NCBI RefSeq assembly: GCF_963422355.1
Contig: NC_085086.1
Location: 8,045,417 to 8,109,416, forward strand
Direction of reading: 5' to 3'
Length of the DNA stretch: 64,000 nt
Source of the DNA: Corticium candelabrum
Lineage: Eukaryota; Porifera; Homoscleromorpha; Homosclerophorida; Plakinidae
The notes beneath the pieces were generated by a model that saw only the letters and a list, made by a program, of their open reading frames with translations, had not been told where the DNA came from and did not search any database. The translations under genes were made by a program, and so were the position numbers. Shown piece after piece: positions 8,139-19,154 of this stretch; position 1 is the stretch's first letter; every line of letters starts with the position of its first letter.

Positions 8139-10832
8139 TCAACGTGGTTTTACTAAAGGTGGACGTTGAGCAAGAGCAACAGCATTTTGATCATTGTAAA
8201 CAACCCTCTGCCCATTTAGTAGGTGGACATGAAGGTTTGTCACTGCTGGATGACGATCGTGAATGGTAAAGTTCAGTATTCTCCAGCAAGCTTCACTGCA
8301 ACTGATGTATCTTGCTGTCTGGTACAGATCTATTTCATCAATAGGTTGGTTTTTTTCTAGCGAAAAAACTGCCATGTCCCTGCCCTTGTTGACATACTTT
8401 AGGACATACTTGATAGACTTGACACTTGTACAAAGCTCTACGTTGATATGACAGGCAAACATTCGGCAGAGGTAGGGAGAGTAAGGTACTACCCATCGAT
8501 TGTCTATACAGACATCGTTACCTTTGATCTTCTTTATTCCTTGATGGCCACAATCATCGGGTTTACGTCGTCGATATAATGGATAACCATCATGGCCGCT
8601 CTGAGTATCACTTTTAAACTCTTTCGGGTAACGTTTCGTGCATGCTCCATCTCGCATGCAGGGTGAGTGCTTGTCCATGCGACCGCAAGGGCCATGAATC
8701 ATGTTTGTCATGACTATATCAAACAGCACCTTGTCAGAGTTAGGGTCAGGCAACTCAGCGGAAATAGCGGCATCGATGTCATCAGCATGAATGCTGTGCT
8801 CTGCAGGTAACCAAACTAAAATATGAGCATGTGGCAGACCACGTTTCTGCCATTCAATGGAACATAGGTATGCAATAGTCTTGCCGAAGATGCAGTGCTT
8901 GGTCAACTGTTTGATGAGTTCCTTTCTTTTTAGGTTAAAGACACGTGCAATTAGGTCTGGGCGATGTTGTGCTGTCTGCATGGGCAGCAGTTCATCAGTG
9001 ATTTCTTTCCAGCCGGGATTGCACGTCATTGTGATAAAAAGAGAAGGCCTACCAAACTTTCTAACATAGCACATGGCATCCTGTGTACGTTCATGCATGT
9101 ACCCTGGTCCTCCAGTATAGGAGCTAGGTAAGATCACCGTCTTACCGATGTTTCTTGGATCTCCATCACTTGCCAGAAGTGCATCTCTCAACTCACCATA
9201 TTGTTCAGCTCGAAGTTTTGTTTGCTCTCGCCGAAGGAAGCACAGCCGTTCGGTCTCTATTTTGGCGTACATGTCAACAACATATTGTTGCATCAGTCTC
9301 TGACACCGCAGCAAGATGTTAAAGTCTGCACCACCTCGCATCATCAGTCGATACGCATAATGTTTCATCGCAGATACTTTGTACTGGTTTGGGACTGGTT
9401 GGTCAGGAAAATAGTATCCATCATCTCCATGTGGAAGTATGAGAGGATACTGCAAAGCATCATAGCTGCGATGAGTTTCAGCTATTCTTGTAAGGCTGCC
9501 ATCAGACTTAAGAAGGACAATGTCTCTCTTTCCATGTTCTTCTGTGACCATAAGCACAGCTACCTCATCACACATTGGAGCATTAAACCGCCCTCTGTGT
9601 TCTCTAGGAGGCCTCTTGTCAGCATGAATCACAACCTTGTACTGCTGCTCATATTCACGGAGAACGTCTTTGGCTAATTTAAAACTCTGCACATACCTAT
9701 TGATGGCATGAAGCATGTTTTGTAAACCCTCAATGATATTTATCCTCAAACCAGGAACAATGCCTTGTCTTACTTGTATCTCTCTCTCCACATCACCCAA
9801 AAAGTAGATTTGAGCAAATTTGGATTCTTCATTAGGCAAAGGGCACAGGCTTCCAATGAGGTGGTACACTTGACCTTGCACTTTGAAGCAAGGATTCCAT
9901 CCATGTGTTTCCTTAATTTCATTGCAACCCATTGATGTCATCTGAAAAGCTGAATTGTACTTGCGAATATTTGTAAGGAAATGCCTAGAATTTTCTGAGT
10001 CACCTAGAAGCAATGATTTTAGCAAGAGCGGTGGATCTTGCAGAGGTGCCAGTTTCACTTTTCCGCTACTGCAACACATGCCAGGTGCTTCTCCTTTCCA
10101 CTTCATAGCGCCGCAGTTGACACACACGTTTGTCATAGAGCCAATACAACACGGAAGTGGAGGTTGTGCTGCATCATAGTTCAGAGCTGGTGGAATATTC
10201 GGTTGCTGTCGCACTCTTCTTGCAGTATGTCTTTCTCGATCACTGTGAAGTCGTCTCTGTCTAGCTAGCTCATCTTCCGCTGCACGCGCTGCAGCAGTTC
10301 TGTTGCAGTGGGCGGCCAATCGTTCTTGTCTGGCTAGCTCATCTTCCGCTGCACGCGCTGCAGCAGTTCTGTTGCAGTGGGCGGCCAATCGTTCTTGTCT
10401 GGCTAGCTCATCTTCCGCTGTACGCGCTGCAGCAGTTCTGTTGCAGTCGGCGGCCAATCGTTCTTGTCTGGCTAGCTCATCTTCCGCTGCACGCGCTGCA
10501 GCAGTTCTGTTGCGGTCGGCGGCCAATCGTCCTTGTCTGGCTACAGTGTGTTCATCTAAGCGAGTTCTAGCAGTGGTATCACGATTAATCTGAAGTCGTC
10601 GCTGTCTGTCTAACTCGTTTTCGTTCGCGCGACCCGTAGCGCTTCTGTGTCTGTCGCTGTCTAGTCGCCATTGTCTAGCTGCCTCACCTTGCTCAGCACG
10701 CGCTCTCGCCACTCTATCTCTACCGCAGTCCAAACGTTGCCGTCTTGCTACTTCGTCTTCTTCTAAACGTCTCCGTTTTTGACTGGCTGCAGCTGCCGAT
10801 GAAAAAACTGTCTTTCGTCTCTTCGGAGGCAT
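8139..10832 (-). CDS. Helitron Rep protein with N-terminal STPR-like repeat array
   Basis: An 897-residue frame encodes the HUH nicking/ligation part of a Helitron protein. Residues about 20-215 are 23-residue repeats of the form RQERLAADCNRTAAARAAED, matching the STPR (score-and-three-amino-acid) DNA-binding repeat pattern. A Cys cluster follows (CVNCGAMKWKGEAPGMCC, about 230-260). The Rep core has FITMTCNPGW near 600, the metal-binding GLPHAHILVW near 665 and the tyrosine region YVLKYVNKG near 810. The frame stops at VKPR, where related proteins run on into the helicase. The continuation (TLTAFF, then YRPDLDQL) lies in other frames at 8060-8160, so the Rep-helicase fusion is broken here. 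The start was chosen at the first Met (MPPKRRKT), next to a basic, NLS-like stretch. Confidence 0.92.
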   Translation of the reverse strand: MPPKRRKTVFSSAAAASQKRRRLEEDEVARRQRLDCGRDRVARARAEQGEAARQWRLDSDRHRSATGRANENELDRQRRLQINRDTTARTRLDEHTVARQGRLAADRNRTAAARAAEDELARQERLAADCNRTAAARTAEDELARQERLAAHCNRTAAARAAEDELARQERLAAHCNRTAAARAAEDELARQRRLHSDRERHTARRVRQQPNIPPALNYDAAQPPLPCCIGSMTNVCVNCGAMKWKGEAPGMCCSSGKVKLAPLQDPPLLLKSLLLGDSENSRHFLTNIRKYNSAFQMTSMGCNEIKETHGWNPCFKVQGQVYHLIGSLCPLPNEESKFAQIYFLGDVEREIQVRQGIVPGLRINIIEGLQNMLHAINRYVQSFKLAKDVLREYEQQYKVVIHADKRPPREHRGRFNAPMCDEVAVLMVTEEHGKRDIVLLKSDGSLTRIAETHRSYDALQYPLILPHGDDGYYFPDQPVPNQYKVSAMKHYAYRLMMRGGADFNILLRCQRLMQQYVVDMYAKIETERLCFLRREQTKLRAEQYGELRDALLASDGDPRNIGKTVILPSSYTGGPGYMHERTQDAMCYVRKFGRPSLFITMTCNPGWKEITDELLPMQTAQHRPDLIARVFNLKRKELIKQLTKHCIFGKTIAYLCSIEWQKRGLPHAHILVWLPAEHSIHADDIDAAISAELPDPNSDKVLFDIVMTNMIHGPCGRMDKHSPCMRDGACTKRYPKEFKSDTQSGHDGYPLYRRRKPDDCGHQGIKKIKGNDVCIDNRWVVPYSPYLCRMFACHINVELCTSVKSIKYVLKYVNKGRDMAVFSLEKNQPIDEIDLYQTARYISCSEACWRILNFTIHDRHPAVTNLHVHLLNGQRVVYNDQNAVALAQRPPLVKPR
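10262..10550. repeat. 69-bp tandem repeat encoding the STPR-like units
   Basis: At least four 69-bp units are nearly identical at DNA level (for example the recurring GGCGGCCAATCGTTCTTGTC). More diverged units lie toward 10750. The period equals 23 codons, so units can be gained or lost without shifting the frame. Confidence 0.9.
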
Positions 10833-11184
10833 TGTAAAAACGACGAAAAATGTCGCGTATACACTTGCAAATCCTATATTGCGCAGCTAGTAGACTGTAA
10901 TGTTTTGTCAGTAACCGTTTACTGTCACTAATTAGCCGTGGTGTTAGTTCACTAAAGGCATATCAAGTGCGTTGACATCTGTGACGTTTGCTATTAATTA
11001 AGATAACGTAAGATTATCGGCAGTGCGAAAGATCCTGTACAGACATCGGCACTTCTCTCCGCTGCAGGGAGTGCATACTGTTCGATGTCAGGAACGGGCC
11101 GGTAAATTCGGTGTAGATACGTAGTGATTAGTTGAAGTCACGTGCAATACTTACCCGGATAATCCGTTCCCCGTATACAACGAA

Positions 11185-11440
11185 TGCCGACTCGCGTCAT
11201 TTCGACAGTCCCGTTGAACGTCGTCTCTTCGAAGACGTTGCTGGCGTTTCGGGGAACAGGTGCATCAAACACGGCAGCTCTTCGACGGTCGTATCTAACG
11301 AAGTCACGACGCGTACCGACTGTCGTCATTTCGACGGTCCCGCTGAACGTCGTCTCTTCGAAGACGTTGCTGGCGTTTCGGGGAACAGGTACATCAAACA
11401 CGGCAGCTCTTCGACGGTCGCAGACTGGCAAACGACTGTG
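11185..11440. repeat. 129-bp subterminal direct repeat of the Helitron 5' end
   Basis: Two copies start at about 11196 and 11325 and share the word GAACGTCGTCTCTTCGAAGA, among others. The homologous pair at 2182 and 2302 is spaced 120 bp, lacking about 9 bases between units. Confidence 0.85.
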
Positions 11441-11805
11441 TGTGTATTTTTTCGAGACCCGGATATCAGCAAGAATATCTTCCTTTTCCCGACGTCGCCG
11501 GCAATAGACGACACACTCGGCGCGTACCGTCCGACGTCGGGAACGGGCAGTCTAAATTCGGTGGAGACACGATGCGCCGTTCCGGAGATATTCGCGCGCG
11601 AGCGGAAGCGAGCGCGATCGGCGGGAAACGGCGTCGTCGTGGGAGAAGTCAGGAAGACGACCGCGGTCTGACTTTCGACCTGAATGAATTCGGCGTGCGC
11701 GAGCGAAATTCGGCCGAGATCGGACTCGCCGTCTTCGAGAGACGCTCGTACGTACGGACACACAGACAGACACACACACAGACACCTCTCCTTTATATAT
11801 AGAGA

Positions 11806-13930
11806 TCTCCACCACCCCCCACCACAAAACACACAAACCCTGGCTTACTAGCCTTCTTAGTCACAGCAAACTCTCTACAATTTAGTGCTACTTTATTTGT
11901 TCTACTATGATAGAGTCTAAAACAGTTGTGGCCTGAACGCAAACAGAGAAATACACCACACTGCCTGCAATAACTGCGCATCTCTGCCTTCTTGCCTTGG
12001 CAATAACAATATATACAACTAAATACAGATTCAAGAAGCAGTACTACTGAACACAACATGCATCTGCCCTCACCTGCGCGCAGGGTGCTCATAAGACATA
12101 GGAGTGTGGTGCATAGGAAGAATATAGGAAGCCGCAGAGGCAGCGACTGGATCTTGTCGTCGACCACCTGTTAGAACGATGTCGTTGAGCTTCCTGTTTG
12201 GCAGCAACCAGTTCTTTGACCAGAAGTTTTTGATAGTCAATATGTTTCATCTATAACATGAACAACTAGCTATACTGTATATACGTAGAGAATTCATACC
12301 TACTATACTTACTGCTGGATTGGTAGTTAGTTTGTACGGATGCCATGAATTCATTGCCGCGGTCTGGAGGAAGTTGTAAAAAGACGATTGTCCAACAGAA
12401 GACCTTCCTCAAGACCGGGTAGGCACCTGCCATCTGGTCAAAGATGTCGACTCCACCCATGTACCTATTGTAGTCTGGGACGACAGGTGGACAAGGAAAT
12501 TCCCTTGCTTTTCCTAAATTCAAAGTTAAGTAATTCAATTTACAAAACAGTTAAATTCTCATGCTACTTACCAGTCCCCTTGCCCTTCCTCTTGACTTTC
12601 AGGTTCTTGCTCGACCCTTGGTGCAGGGTCGAGCAAAAGACAGGGAGACTGTTGTCAACCCAGACTAGGTACAGACAGTCGCCGTCACGTTTCCAATGGC
12701 AACTGCCTCTGTCCTCCTATTATATTTTTCAAAATAGGTCCACCGATTTGCGGTGGTAAACCGGAGCGTCCTCGGCGCATTGTTCCAGCAGCATATATTT
12801 CTTTGTTCCTGAGCTGGCGAAATAGTTTATACCTACGAGGAAACACACAATGCCTACTACATCAATGCACTGAAAATATAATCCATACCGGAAGTGTAGT
12901 AGTTATCTACATAAAGATGGTAACCCAGCCCAAGGACAGGCTATGGAAGATTGCTGCTGGCAGGAGGCTTCAGGAGCTCTAATACTACCCGTTGAGTGAG
13001 GCCCTCTTCCAGAACGCTCTGGGAGCCTACATAAACGTCAAAGTCGACAACGTAACCGGCTCCACCGAGAGAGGACGAGTCTGATGTTGCTAAGACCCAT
13101 AACTTGAAGCCCCACTTGATGGGTTTGTTGGGCATATATTGCCGCATGCCGGACCTTCCTAAAAATAGAACTGCAATAGAATCAGACATATCGATGTACA
13201 TTAAATCTATTTAACCTTTGAAACGAAGCATTCGCTCATCTATTGCTAGTTTCGGTCTGGGTTGACAATACATGCGGCAAGCACGCCTCATCTATCATCA
13301 CATACAATGATTGTTCATACTACAAGCTGTGACACGTCTCCACACCTGCTGTAGTACTTTTCGAATTTTAAAGAACCGGTCTGGTGTTGATTTATTGGCA
13401 CGTTGATCCCCGATACTGGGGTTGAGTGCCTCCTGGCCTTCAGCACTAGGACCAACTGGTGTGTCTCCTTCCTTTACCCCTGTGCTGGGGTCAGGGACCG
13501 GCTCTATGAGGCGTGCTGTGTCTTCTGCCCCGATCTCCTGGCTCGGCGTTTTTCTCTTTGGTGGAACAAATTCATTCATCTAGGCAAGAAACATTCTGTA
13601 ACCTTTTCCATTCTTACAAAAATTGCTTATTTACTAACCTTCAATGCACCAGAGATGGCTCTAAACCGCCATGCCGACATGGTACCTTTGAAAAAGTTGT
13701 GGCCCCAGAATTCACTCTGGGACCAGTAATTGGAGATCTGGGGCAGACGGATTAATCCCATGCCCAACAAAATGCCAAAATAGGCTCTGAGCTCCTGGGG
13801 TGGTGATGTCGTGCTGCCATTGGAAGCTTTTCTCGGTGGCTTTCCTATAGCTCCCTTTGCTGTTGGTCCAGGCCGCAATCTTCAGGAGGATGTCGTCGTT
13901 AAAATAGAGGTTAAAGATGTCGATAGAGCA
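11806..13930 (-). pseudogene. piggyBac-like transposase gene, multi-exon and broken
   Basis: Segments in piggyBac order run from 13930 down to about 11900. They are: NLYFNDDILLKIAAW (13870-13930); ELRAYFGILLGMGLIRLPQI and NYWSQSEFWG (13640-13800); FFKIRKVLQQVW (about 13345); LAIDERMLRFKG (about 13220, first catalytic D region); GRSGMRQYMPNKPIKWGFK with GYVVDFDVYVG (12941-13160); CLYLVWVDNSLPVF (about 12650); and PDYNRYMGGVDIFDQMAGAY (12400-12480). The C-terminal Cys-rich domain is at 11910-12255. GT/AG boundaries are plausible between several pieces, but a frameshift near 13810 and another near 12160 break the reading frame. The 3' portion is duplicated at 2931-3490. The Helitron 5' end abuts it at 11805/11806. 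Confidence 0.85.
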
Positions 13931-14360
13931 ATGACAGTAGATTTGCTATGAATTGGCTGCCTTTCTCAAGGCGTGGGTGTTGATTGGCGCCACCGTTGGA
14001 ATTGAGCGAAGAAGAGCCGTCCTTTTGTGAACTTCGTGTAATGGGCGTATTTCCCAGAAACCTTTTTTTCTCCGCCGTCTTATCCACCAATCCCGCCCCC
14101 TCGCATGTAGCCTAGGATCCCAGACGTTTCTACAGGCGCCTACGTACGTACAAACACAGAGTAGGCGGGGAAAGGGCAAGAGTGGACGGGAAGAAAGAAA
14201 CGTCTGGGCGCGCTTCTATAGAAAGCCAGTTCGGAAATAGGCGTACTCACAATAGGCAATTTGATAATCATATTTCCTACATCAACATACTAATAGAGCT
14301 CGTGGGACAAAATTCCTCAGACTCTATTCTTTGTCCTTCGCGTCTGCAGCTAGCTGCTAT
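13931..14360. other. No feature recognised
   Basis: This spacer lies between the piggyBac relic and the zinc-binding ORF. The minus-strand frame over 13946-14179 has no known motif. Confidence 0.5.
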
Positions 14361-14718
14361 GGCAAATTTTGGAACGCCAAAGAAGCCTTCATCCGATGTT
14401 TGCCGAATATGTGGAACACAATTCAGGAAAGATAGGAGGGACAAAGTTAGTCTGTCTCACACCACCGCACGTCTCCACAGTCTTCTGCAGGAAGCTACGG
14501 CTTTTGCTGTTCACGAAGACGATGGCTTTCCTCAGTTTGTTTGTACCACTTGCCGCAACCAGCTTCTAAAGTTTGAGCGTCTCCATCGTCAGCTTGAGGA
14601 AACCAGGACTTTGCTATGTGGTGCTAGCCGTTGCGCTTTCTTCCGGGAAAAGCTAACAGTTCCTTTTTGGTTTTACGTGCCATCGTATGATGCGAATCGA
14701 AAAAATCGTGAACAGTGA
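14361..14718 (+). CDS. ZAD-like zinc-binding protein, probably first exon
   Basis: From ATG at 14361 the frame reads MANFGTPKKPSSDVCRICGT, and about 70 residues later FVCTTCRNQLLKFERLHRQL. The paired CxxC motifs separated by about 65 residues, with a helical end, resemble the zinc-finger-associated (ZAD) domain used for dimerisation in arthropod zinc-finger proteins. This resemblance is by eye only. The frame could start earlier (14182), but the upstream part has no motif. After about residue 95 the sequence enters a block shared with 41572-41905, and a possible donor (GTGCTAGC) lies near 14620. The stop at 14716 may therefore be in an intron or repeat. No C2H2 fingers follow in the window. 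Confidence 0.45.
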
Positions 14719-15427
14719 AAGTATATGATCGTTTCGCATCTGCAATGTACGTCGTTCGATTGGCGTGCATACTCAATGAGTGGTTGTTTTTATAGTAATC
14801 GAGACCACGTGATAACATCCAACCAATCGTGGTGCTAATCATGTTTGACAGCTTCTATTCTGCTCTAAAGGCTACGCCAATTACTGGTAACGTGAGGGAC
14901 TTGACCTGAGACACGACAGCCTGCTGTGAACGTCTTCGAATACTAATGTGCATTGTGTTAGCCAAAATCGTTCCAAAGAATAAAATGGCGGAATTTTGAT
15001 ACCAGATTTGGAGCGGTTTTCTAACGTTTCAATTGTTGAAAACTTGGCATGGTTCAAGGTGAAAGTTCAAACAATTTTTATAAGAAACAATTGTAACATT
15101 TGCTGTCCATCGCATACTTCGCTAAATAGCAATTCCAGATTACAACTTTCCTCTCCTGACCCAATAGTGCTCCCTAGTAATGCTAATGTTAGTAATGCTT
15201 GTTTTAATTATAGCAGAGTATAGCATCATTTCTGTTTCTCTCAGAATGAAATAGACACTTTTTGTTTGTTTTATTTGCGAACAAAGCGATTGGTGCTGCG
15301 AACAGAGTTGCGAAATTTACATTCTTTGACGTGTTTCACAAACCCGGATTCTGCGTGACACCAGCTGCAAACAACGCAGGTGACTTGGTTGAAGATTCTT
15401 AATTAATATATTTTTAGCGTATGTCTC

Positions 15428-15700
15428 CTATTTGTGCAGTTGAGCCTTACGATATTGCAATAACATTTTGAACTCTTTATTTACGTAAGTGGTGCGCCAT
15501 AAGTATTGTGGTGGTTTTCGCTTGGGCTGTTTTTCAGGTTTTCTCACATCATTACCATGTTCAGCACCATCTCCATTATTATCACCATTCTTTCGTCTGC
15601 CTCTAGTTTTGTCCATTCTTTCCTTTGCATGCGTATTGTAATTAGATACAACTGTAGAGCTTTCTCTGGGGGTTGATCTGTACCGATATCATCATGCGTC
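15428..15700 (-). CDS. Conserved unrecognised coding segment (copy 1)
   Basis: The open segment includes SSTVVSNYNTHAKERMDKTR, then a basic/Asn-rich linker (GDNNGDGAEHGND), then KPPQYLWRTTYVNKEFKMLL. It ends QYRKAQLHK. The copy at 43064-43340 keeps the same frame, with roughly 70% residue identity and the strongest conservation in QYLWRTTYVN. Two diverged copies holding one frame suggest real coding, probably an exon of a mobile-element or BEN-associated gene transcribed on the minus strand. I do not recognise a family. An internal Met (MDKTRG at 15614) is a possible start, but homology continues upstream of it. Confidence 0.45.
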
Positions 15701-17190
15701 AATCTTTTTGTCAGTTTTGGCTGTCGCTTTGAATTGCCTTCCTCAATTTCTACTCTTGAATTTTCGGCGAGCCTGTCTGCTAATTAGCATTTGTTACCTA
15801 ACAGTCCAAATATTGATTTACACTCCCTCGTTCACACACATCCACCAACTCACACACAGCACCTGCAATCCGTGAAAGTACGAGGTGCAAATGTCCATGG
15901 AATTCAAGGGAAAATTCCTTGAAATCTGCATTATTTTATGAAATCATGCCATGGAATTCTTCATTTCTTTGTTTTCATGGTGTGCATGATTTTGATGCCT
16001 TAGCTGCTCAAACAGCTTCGACTAGATTTTGTGTCTGGTGCCATACATGTCAACATCTCTGTTGGTGATTGGCCAACTCAAAATTAAAATGCAAACACCG
16101 TGACACAACTACACATGCCATATCTCGACAGTTACACTGACTAACAAACTCTTCTCTCCTGACACCACAAAACACTATGTATCATATGTCCACACTCTTC
16201 TGCCTTTAATCTGTCAAGAGGTGCTGATCGATCGAAATCAATCAATACTGCTTCTCCTAGGGCATTCCAAACAAAATTTAAGTCACAAGTTACATGTTGA
16301 TAACGACTGCAGTTTATCACGTCAATGTTTTGGGGCTAAACAATACATTGGCTTGGCTTACAAACACGACTACTCAGCAAGCTGTATTAATGATTCTTAC
16401 TACTTTGACTTCTAGTTGACAGTCAATAACGATGGAGATGAGGTCTTGACCGAAATATACAACAAATTTATTGAAATTGCAAACAATCATACACCCTAAA
16501 CCCTGATAGCCGAGCTGAGTCAATGGCTCCAGTAATCAGATCCTCGGTTTTCTATCGATCCTCATGCTCAATAGGCCAGCAAAAACCTTTTACACTGTAC
16601 AACTCCGCAGATGACTTCAGCGGAGTTCATAAATAGTTTGTTATTCGTTTGTCTTTTCGACCTGAAATATAGATATTTTAAAAGGTCATCTGCATCATAA
16701 TTAGGCGTTACCATTCACCTACGTTAATTCTGCCCTTCCCTTTATGTTCGTGAATTTTAATAAATGCTTCCTCAGAACAGTAGCAAAGCGGAGAAGGGTC
16801 TAACTTTAATGGCTACTGGTATTTATGTCCGCGACTTCAGGCAGGTGAACTTTTGGAGCGATCCAAAGTTCGAAGTCGATGTTGTTGACATCCGAAGGGC
16901 GCTCGCTGTCATAACAATCGAACTTAGGAAGTTGAGCAAGTCTCCTGCAGAAAACAACATGGCACTGGAGGTTTGAACAATGGACAGAAGTCATGAAATT
17001 ATAACGTTTTCTCCTCCTCCTGAAGCAGCTTCGTAGTATTTCCATTGCGATGACTCGAGAAACGATGCGCTGCCTTCATTGTCAATCTTCCCTTGATCTA
17101 CTAATGTTTCCTTCGATGGTAGACGAAACGGCAGTTGTAGTGGTCGTTGTCGCCTCTCTCGTAAGAATTACAAAACAGATGCAGGTAGTA

Positions 17191-17604
17191 CTAACGAGAC
17201 AGCACCAATCGATATGGAATCGTTGTTTGAGTGCTTTCACGACACGGGTGAATCTTCGCACACTCGAAGTCATGTTCGTCTCGCTGGATTTGAATCAGAA
17301 TCCTGGTTACTCTTCGATGTCTGACATGACTGCACATAATCGCATCGTGAACGCGAATGGGCAGAGTCGTAATGTGGCGCAAGCGGCGCCGATTATTGGC
17401 TCCGACATAGCTTTGCGTCTCAGCAACTCTTAAGTTGTCTGGCAGAAGCTCGCCGAAGTCCATGAAGTCTTGTGCCTGGATTATGCTGGCAAGTCGCGTC
17501 GGAATAAGAGTTCCTTCTCCTACTATGCGATATTCCTCACCTCGTCCCATTTCTGCGTCAACGCTTTCCGTCAGTCTTGACTCCAGTGTGGGCACGGTTG
17601 ACAA
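17191..17604 (-). pseudogene. Gag-like ELLPDNLELLRR-type segment (copy 1)
   Basis: The frame contains GTLIPTRLASIIQAQDFMDF followed by GELLPDNLR. In copy 2 (45634-46060) the same stretch continues as PDNLELLRR. Copy 1 has one extra A near 17430 that shifts the frame. From memory, LIPxRLxxxI...DxxELLPDNLELLRR-like segments precede recombinase or polymerase ORFs in invertebrate mobile elements; this needs a search. The remaining downstream frame is probably a shadow: a plus-strand frame (CFHDTG, HTRSHVRLAGFE) is also conserved there between copies. Confidence 0.4.
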
Positions 17605-18250
17605 TTAAAGTATATTTACACCTTGAATGGCGTACGCTCCGGAAAGATCCATGTGCCGCCTCTGTCAAGTATATGTGACTGTGTACTTATCAAACCGTTC
17701 GCAACTGCGAAGCGTCAACATGCATTAAATATATTCGCTGACCGCCCCAACAGGAGTGTGCTTTGCGCTTGCTCTGTTTTCTTTCCAAGTATCTTCCATG
17801 TTGCGGAGGGCTGCCAATGTGCTATCAATTAAGCCCCGCTGAAAATGCGCTCGCATGTTTGTGGCTGAGCTGCATCTGCATTTCTCATGGAGTGCACTTG
17901 TTGCAGCTACGTAGTGGCGTAGCTACACACGGGGCATACTTTGGCCAGTCTGGGGTAAAATGTAAGGGCGTGACCTTTCGTGGACCCTACAGTCTTGCTT
18001 GTCTAGTAGGTATTTCGTGTTCGGCAGTAGTGTACTGTATAATGGAATGCATTGTATAGTACAGTCGATGGATTAATTGGAATGATGTGTGTAAGTCGAG
18101 CCTAAGATTCTGATGCATTCTTCTTAAAACAGGCGCCAAACAATAAAGTTCTACACAATTAGTATACATCATGCACTGTATTATCTAAAGCTCACACAGT
18201 AGGAAATGATTGATTTTGCAAAATCTAACTTAGTATTGCAGATAACTTAC

Positions 18251-18880
18251 TTCTCGAAGCATCCATCTTTAGCTGATCGAGCTGCCTGTCGTTAGCTTTG
18301 TTGCCAACACCGGACACAGCTTGTTCATTTTTGGTAACAGAACATGAAGTAGTGCCCTCCCCTGCCAGGTCCACTCGAGAGGAAGATGCTTCAGCTGCCC
18401 TCAGACTTGTAAATAGAGCTGTTACACTATATCTCTCATCAACAAAAACAATATATACCAAGAAAGACACCAGTAACCTTCCAAACAGTACACCTCTTTA
18501 TTTGTACTTGTCACCTGTAGAATGCTGTCCTGCTGGTATTCCATCAGACAATGCTGCCAAATCATCCTGTTGCACAAAATGTTGCGGAGGGAGAGTGGAA
18601 GTACAAGAGGAGGCAGCAGTGGCAAAATAGGAATACTACAAGAAGCTGGCAGAGTAGGTGAATCACGAACAAAGACAACAGGAGAAACACCAGAAGACTC
18701 CAGCTTTACACTCAAATGTGTAATCTATTAATGAACTATCCTTTCTTTTTCTAACTGCACATGTACTTGCCGTTTTGACTTTGGAGGTGAAATGAAAGTT
18801 TGAAACTTTCTGGATGGAGTCATTTTGAGATTGAAGAGTTTCTTTAATTTCTGTCATATCAGCACGCAGAATGAGTACTG
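18251..18880 (-). pseudogene. BEN-like domain gene, copy 1 (degraded)
   Basis: A minus-strand exon at 18251-18426 has acceptor AG just above and donor GTAAGT at 18245-18250. It encodes ALFTSLRAAEASSSRVDLAG, then EQAVSGVGNKANDRQLDQLK. Copy 2 reads LARALFDVLFTKEEQAVSG, which fits the BEN-domain pattern (ALxxxLFxxEE...S..G...LD..KVxA). Copy 1 has compensating indels in that helix. Upstream exons include PPQHFVQQDDLAALSDGIP with a donor near 18529 and a coiled-coil-like ADMTEIKETLQSQNDSIQKV near 18840. BEN domains bind DNA or chromatin proteins. The rest of the domain is not found. Confidence 0.5.
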
Positions 18881-19154
18881 ACGTCTCCAGTGCACTTAAA
18901 TAATTGAATTCTAAAAGTTAAGAGGTCGGAAAACCTTTTGGTGTAAATGTAGCTGTCAAGAACGTAATATCTAATTATAAGGTTAAATTAAATTAATTTT
19001 TAGAAATTTGGGTTTTAGATTGTACCATGGTCGCTGCGTTTCGTCCAACGGCGTGAACATCACGTGTCGGTCAAGTGTGACACCCGCCGGTCAAGTGTGA
19101 CACCCGCCGGCAACTCTCTCACATTCTGGACGCACAGATTGAAAATCATGAGAC
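18881..19154. other. No gene; short 22-bp tandem duplication
   Basis: Around 19068-19112 the unit CCGGTCAAGTGTGACACCCG is present twice in tandem. Nothing else is recognised. Confidence 0.5.

Larger units (their letters stand above)
5244..11805 (-). mobile_element. Near-complete Helitron (Rep/helicase rolling-circle transposon)
   Basis: The element is about 6.56 kb. On the minus strand it begins TCTCTATATATAAAGGAGAG (ending at 11805) with host A before it. It ends hairpin, about 11 nt, CTTG, then host T (5243). These bounds are supported by a duplicated empty site at 3009/3010, where the flanks are joined with nothing between. The body carries a Rep ORF (8139-10832) and a helicase region (5999-8059). 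The 3' end CTTG departs from the usual CTRR, but it is shared with the mini-Helitron at 1174. Coding defects (a net frameshift near 8140 and a stop in Walker B) make this copy non-autonomous as read. Confidence 0.9.
14632..18740. repeat. Low-copy composite repeat, copy 1
   Basis: It matches 41572-50735 in the same order and orientation. Approximate blocks: 14632-14990 with 41572-41905; 14995-15215 with 42421-42635; 15243-15700 with 42902-43365; 15820-16060 with 43385-43640; 16300-16710 with 43662-44075; 17190-18110 with 45625-46528; 18110-18545 with 50290-50735. Divergence is moderate with many indels. Sequence at 16720-17180 has no partner. Conserved coding pieces inside are annotated separately. 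Confidence 0.85.

Noticed and set aside
18060..18180. Second half of the BEN domain below the 18251 exon
   Set aside because: A short conserved reading (RRMHQNL / RRMHPNL) follows an AG in both copies but is too short to assign.
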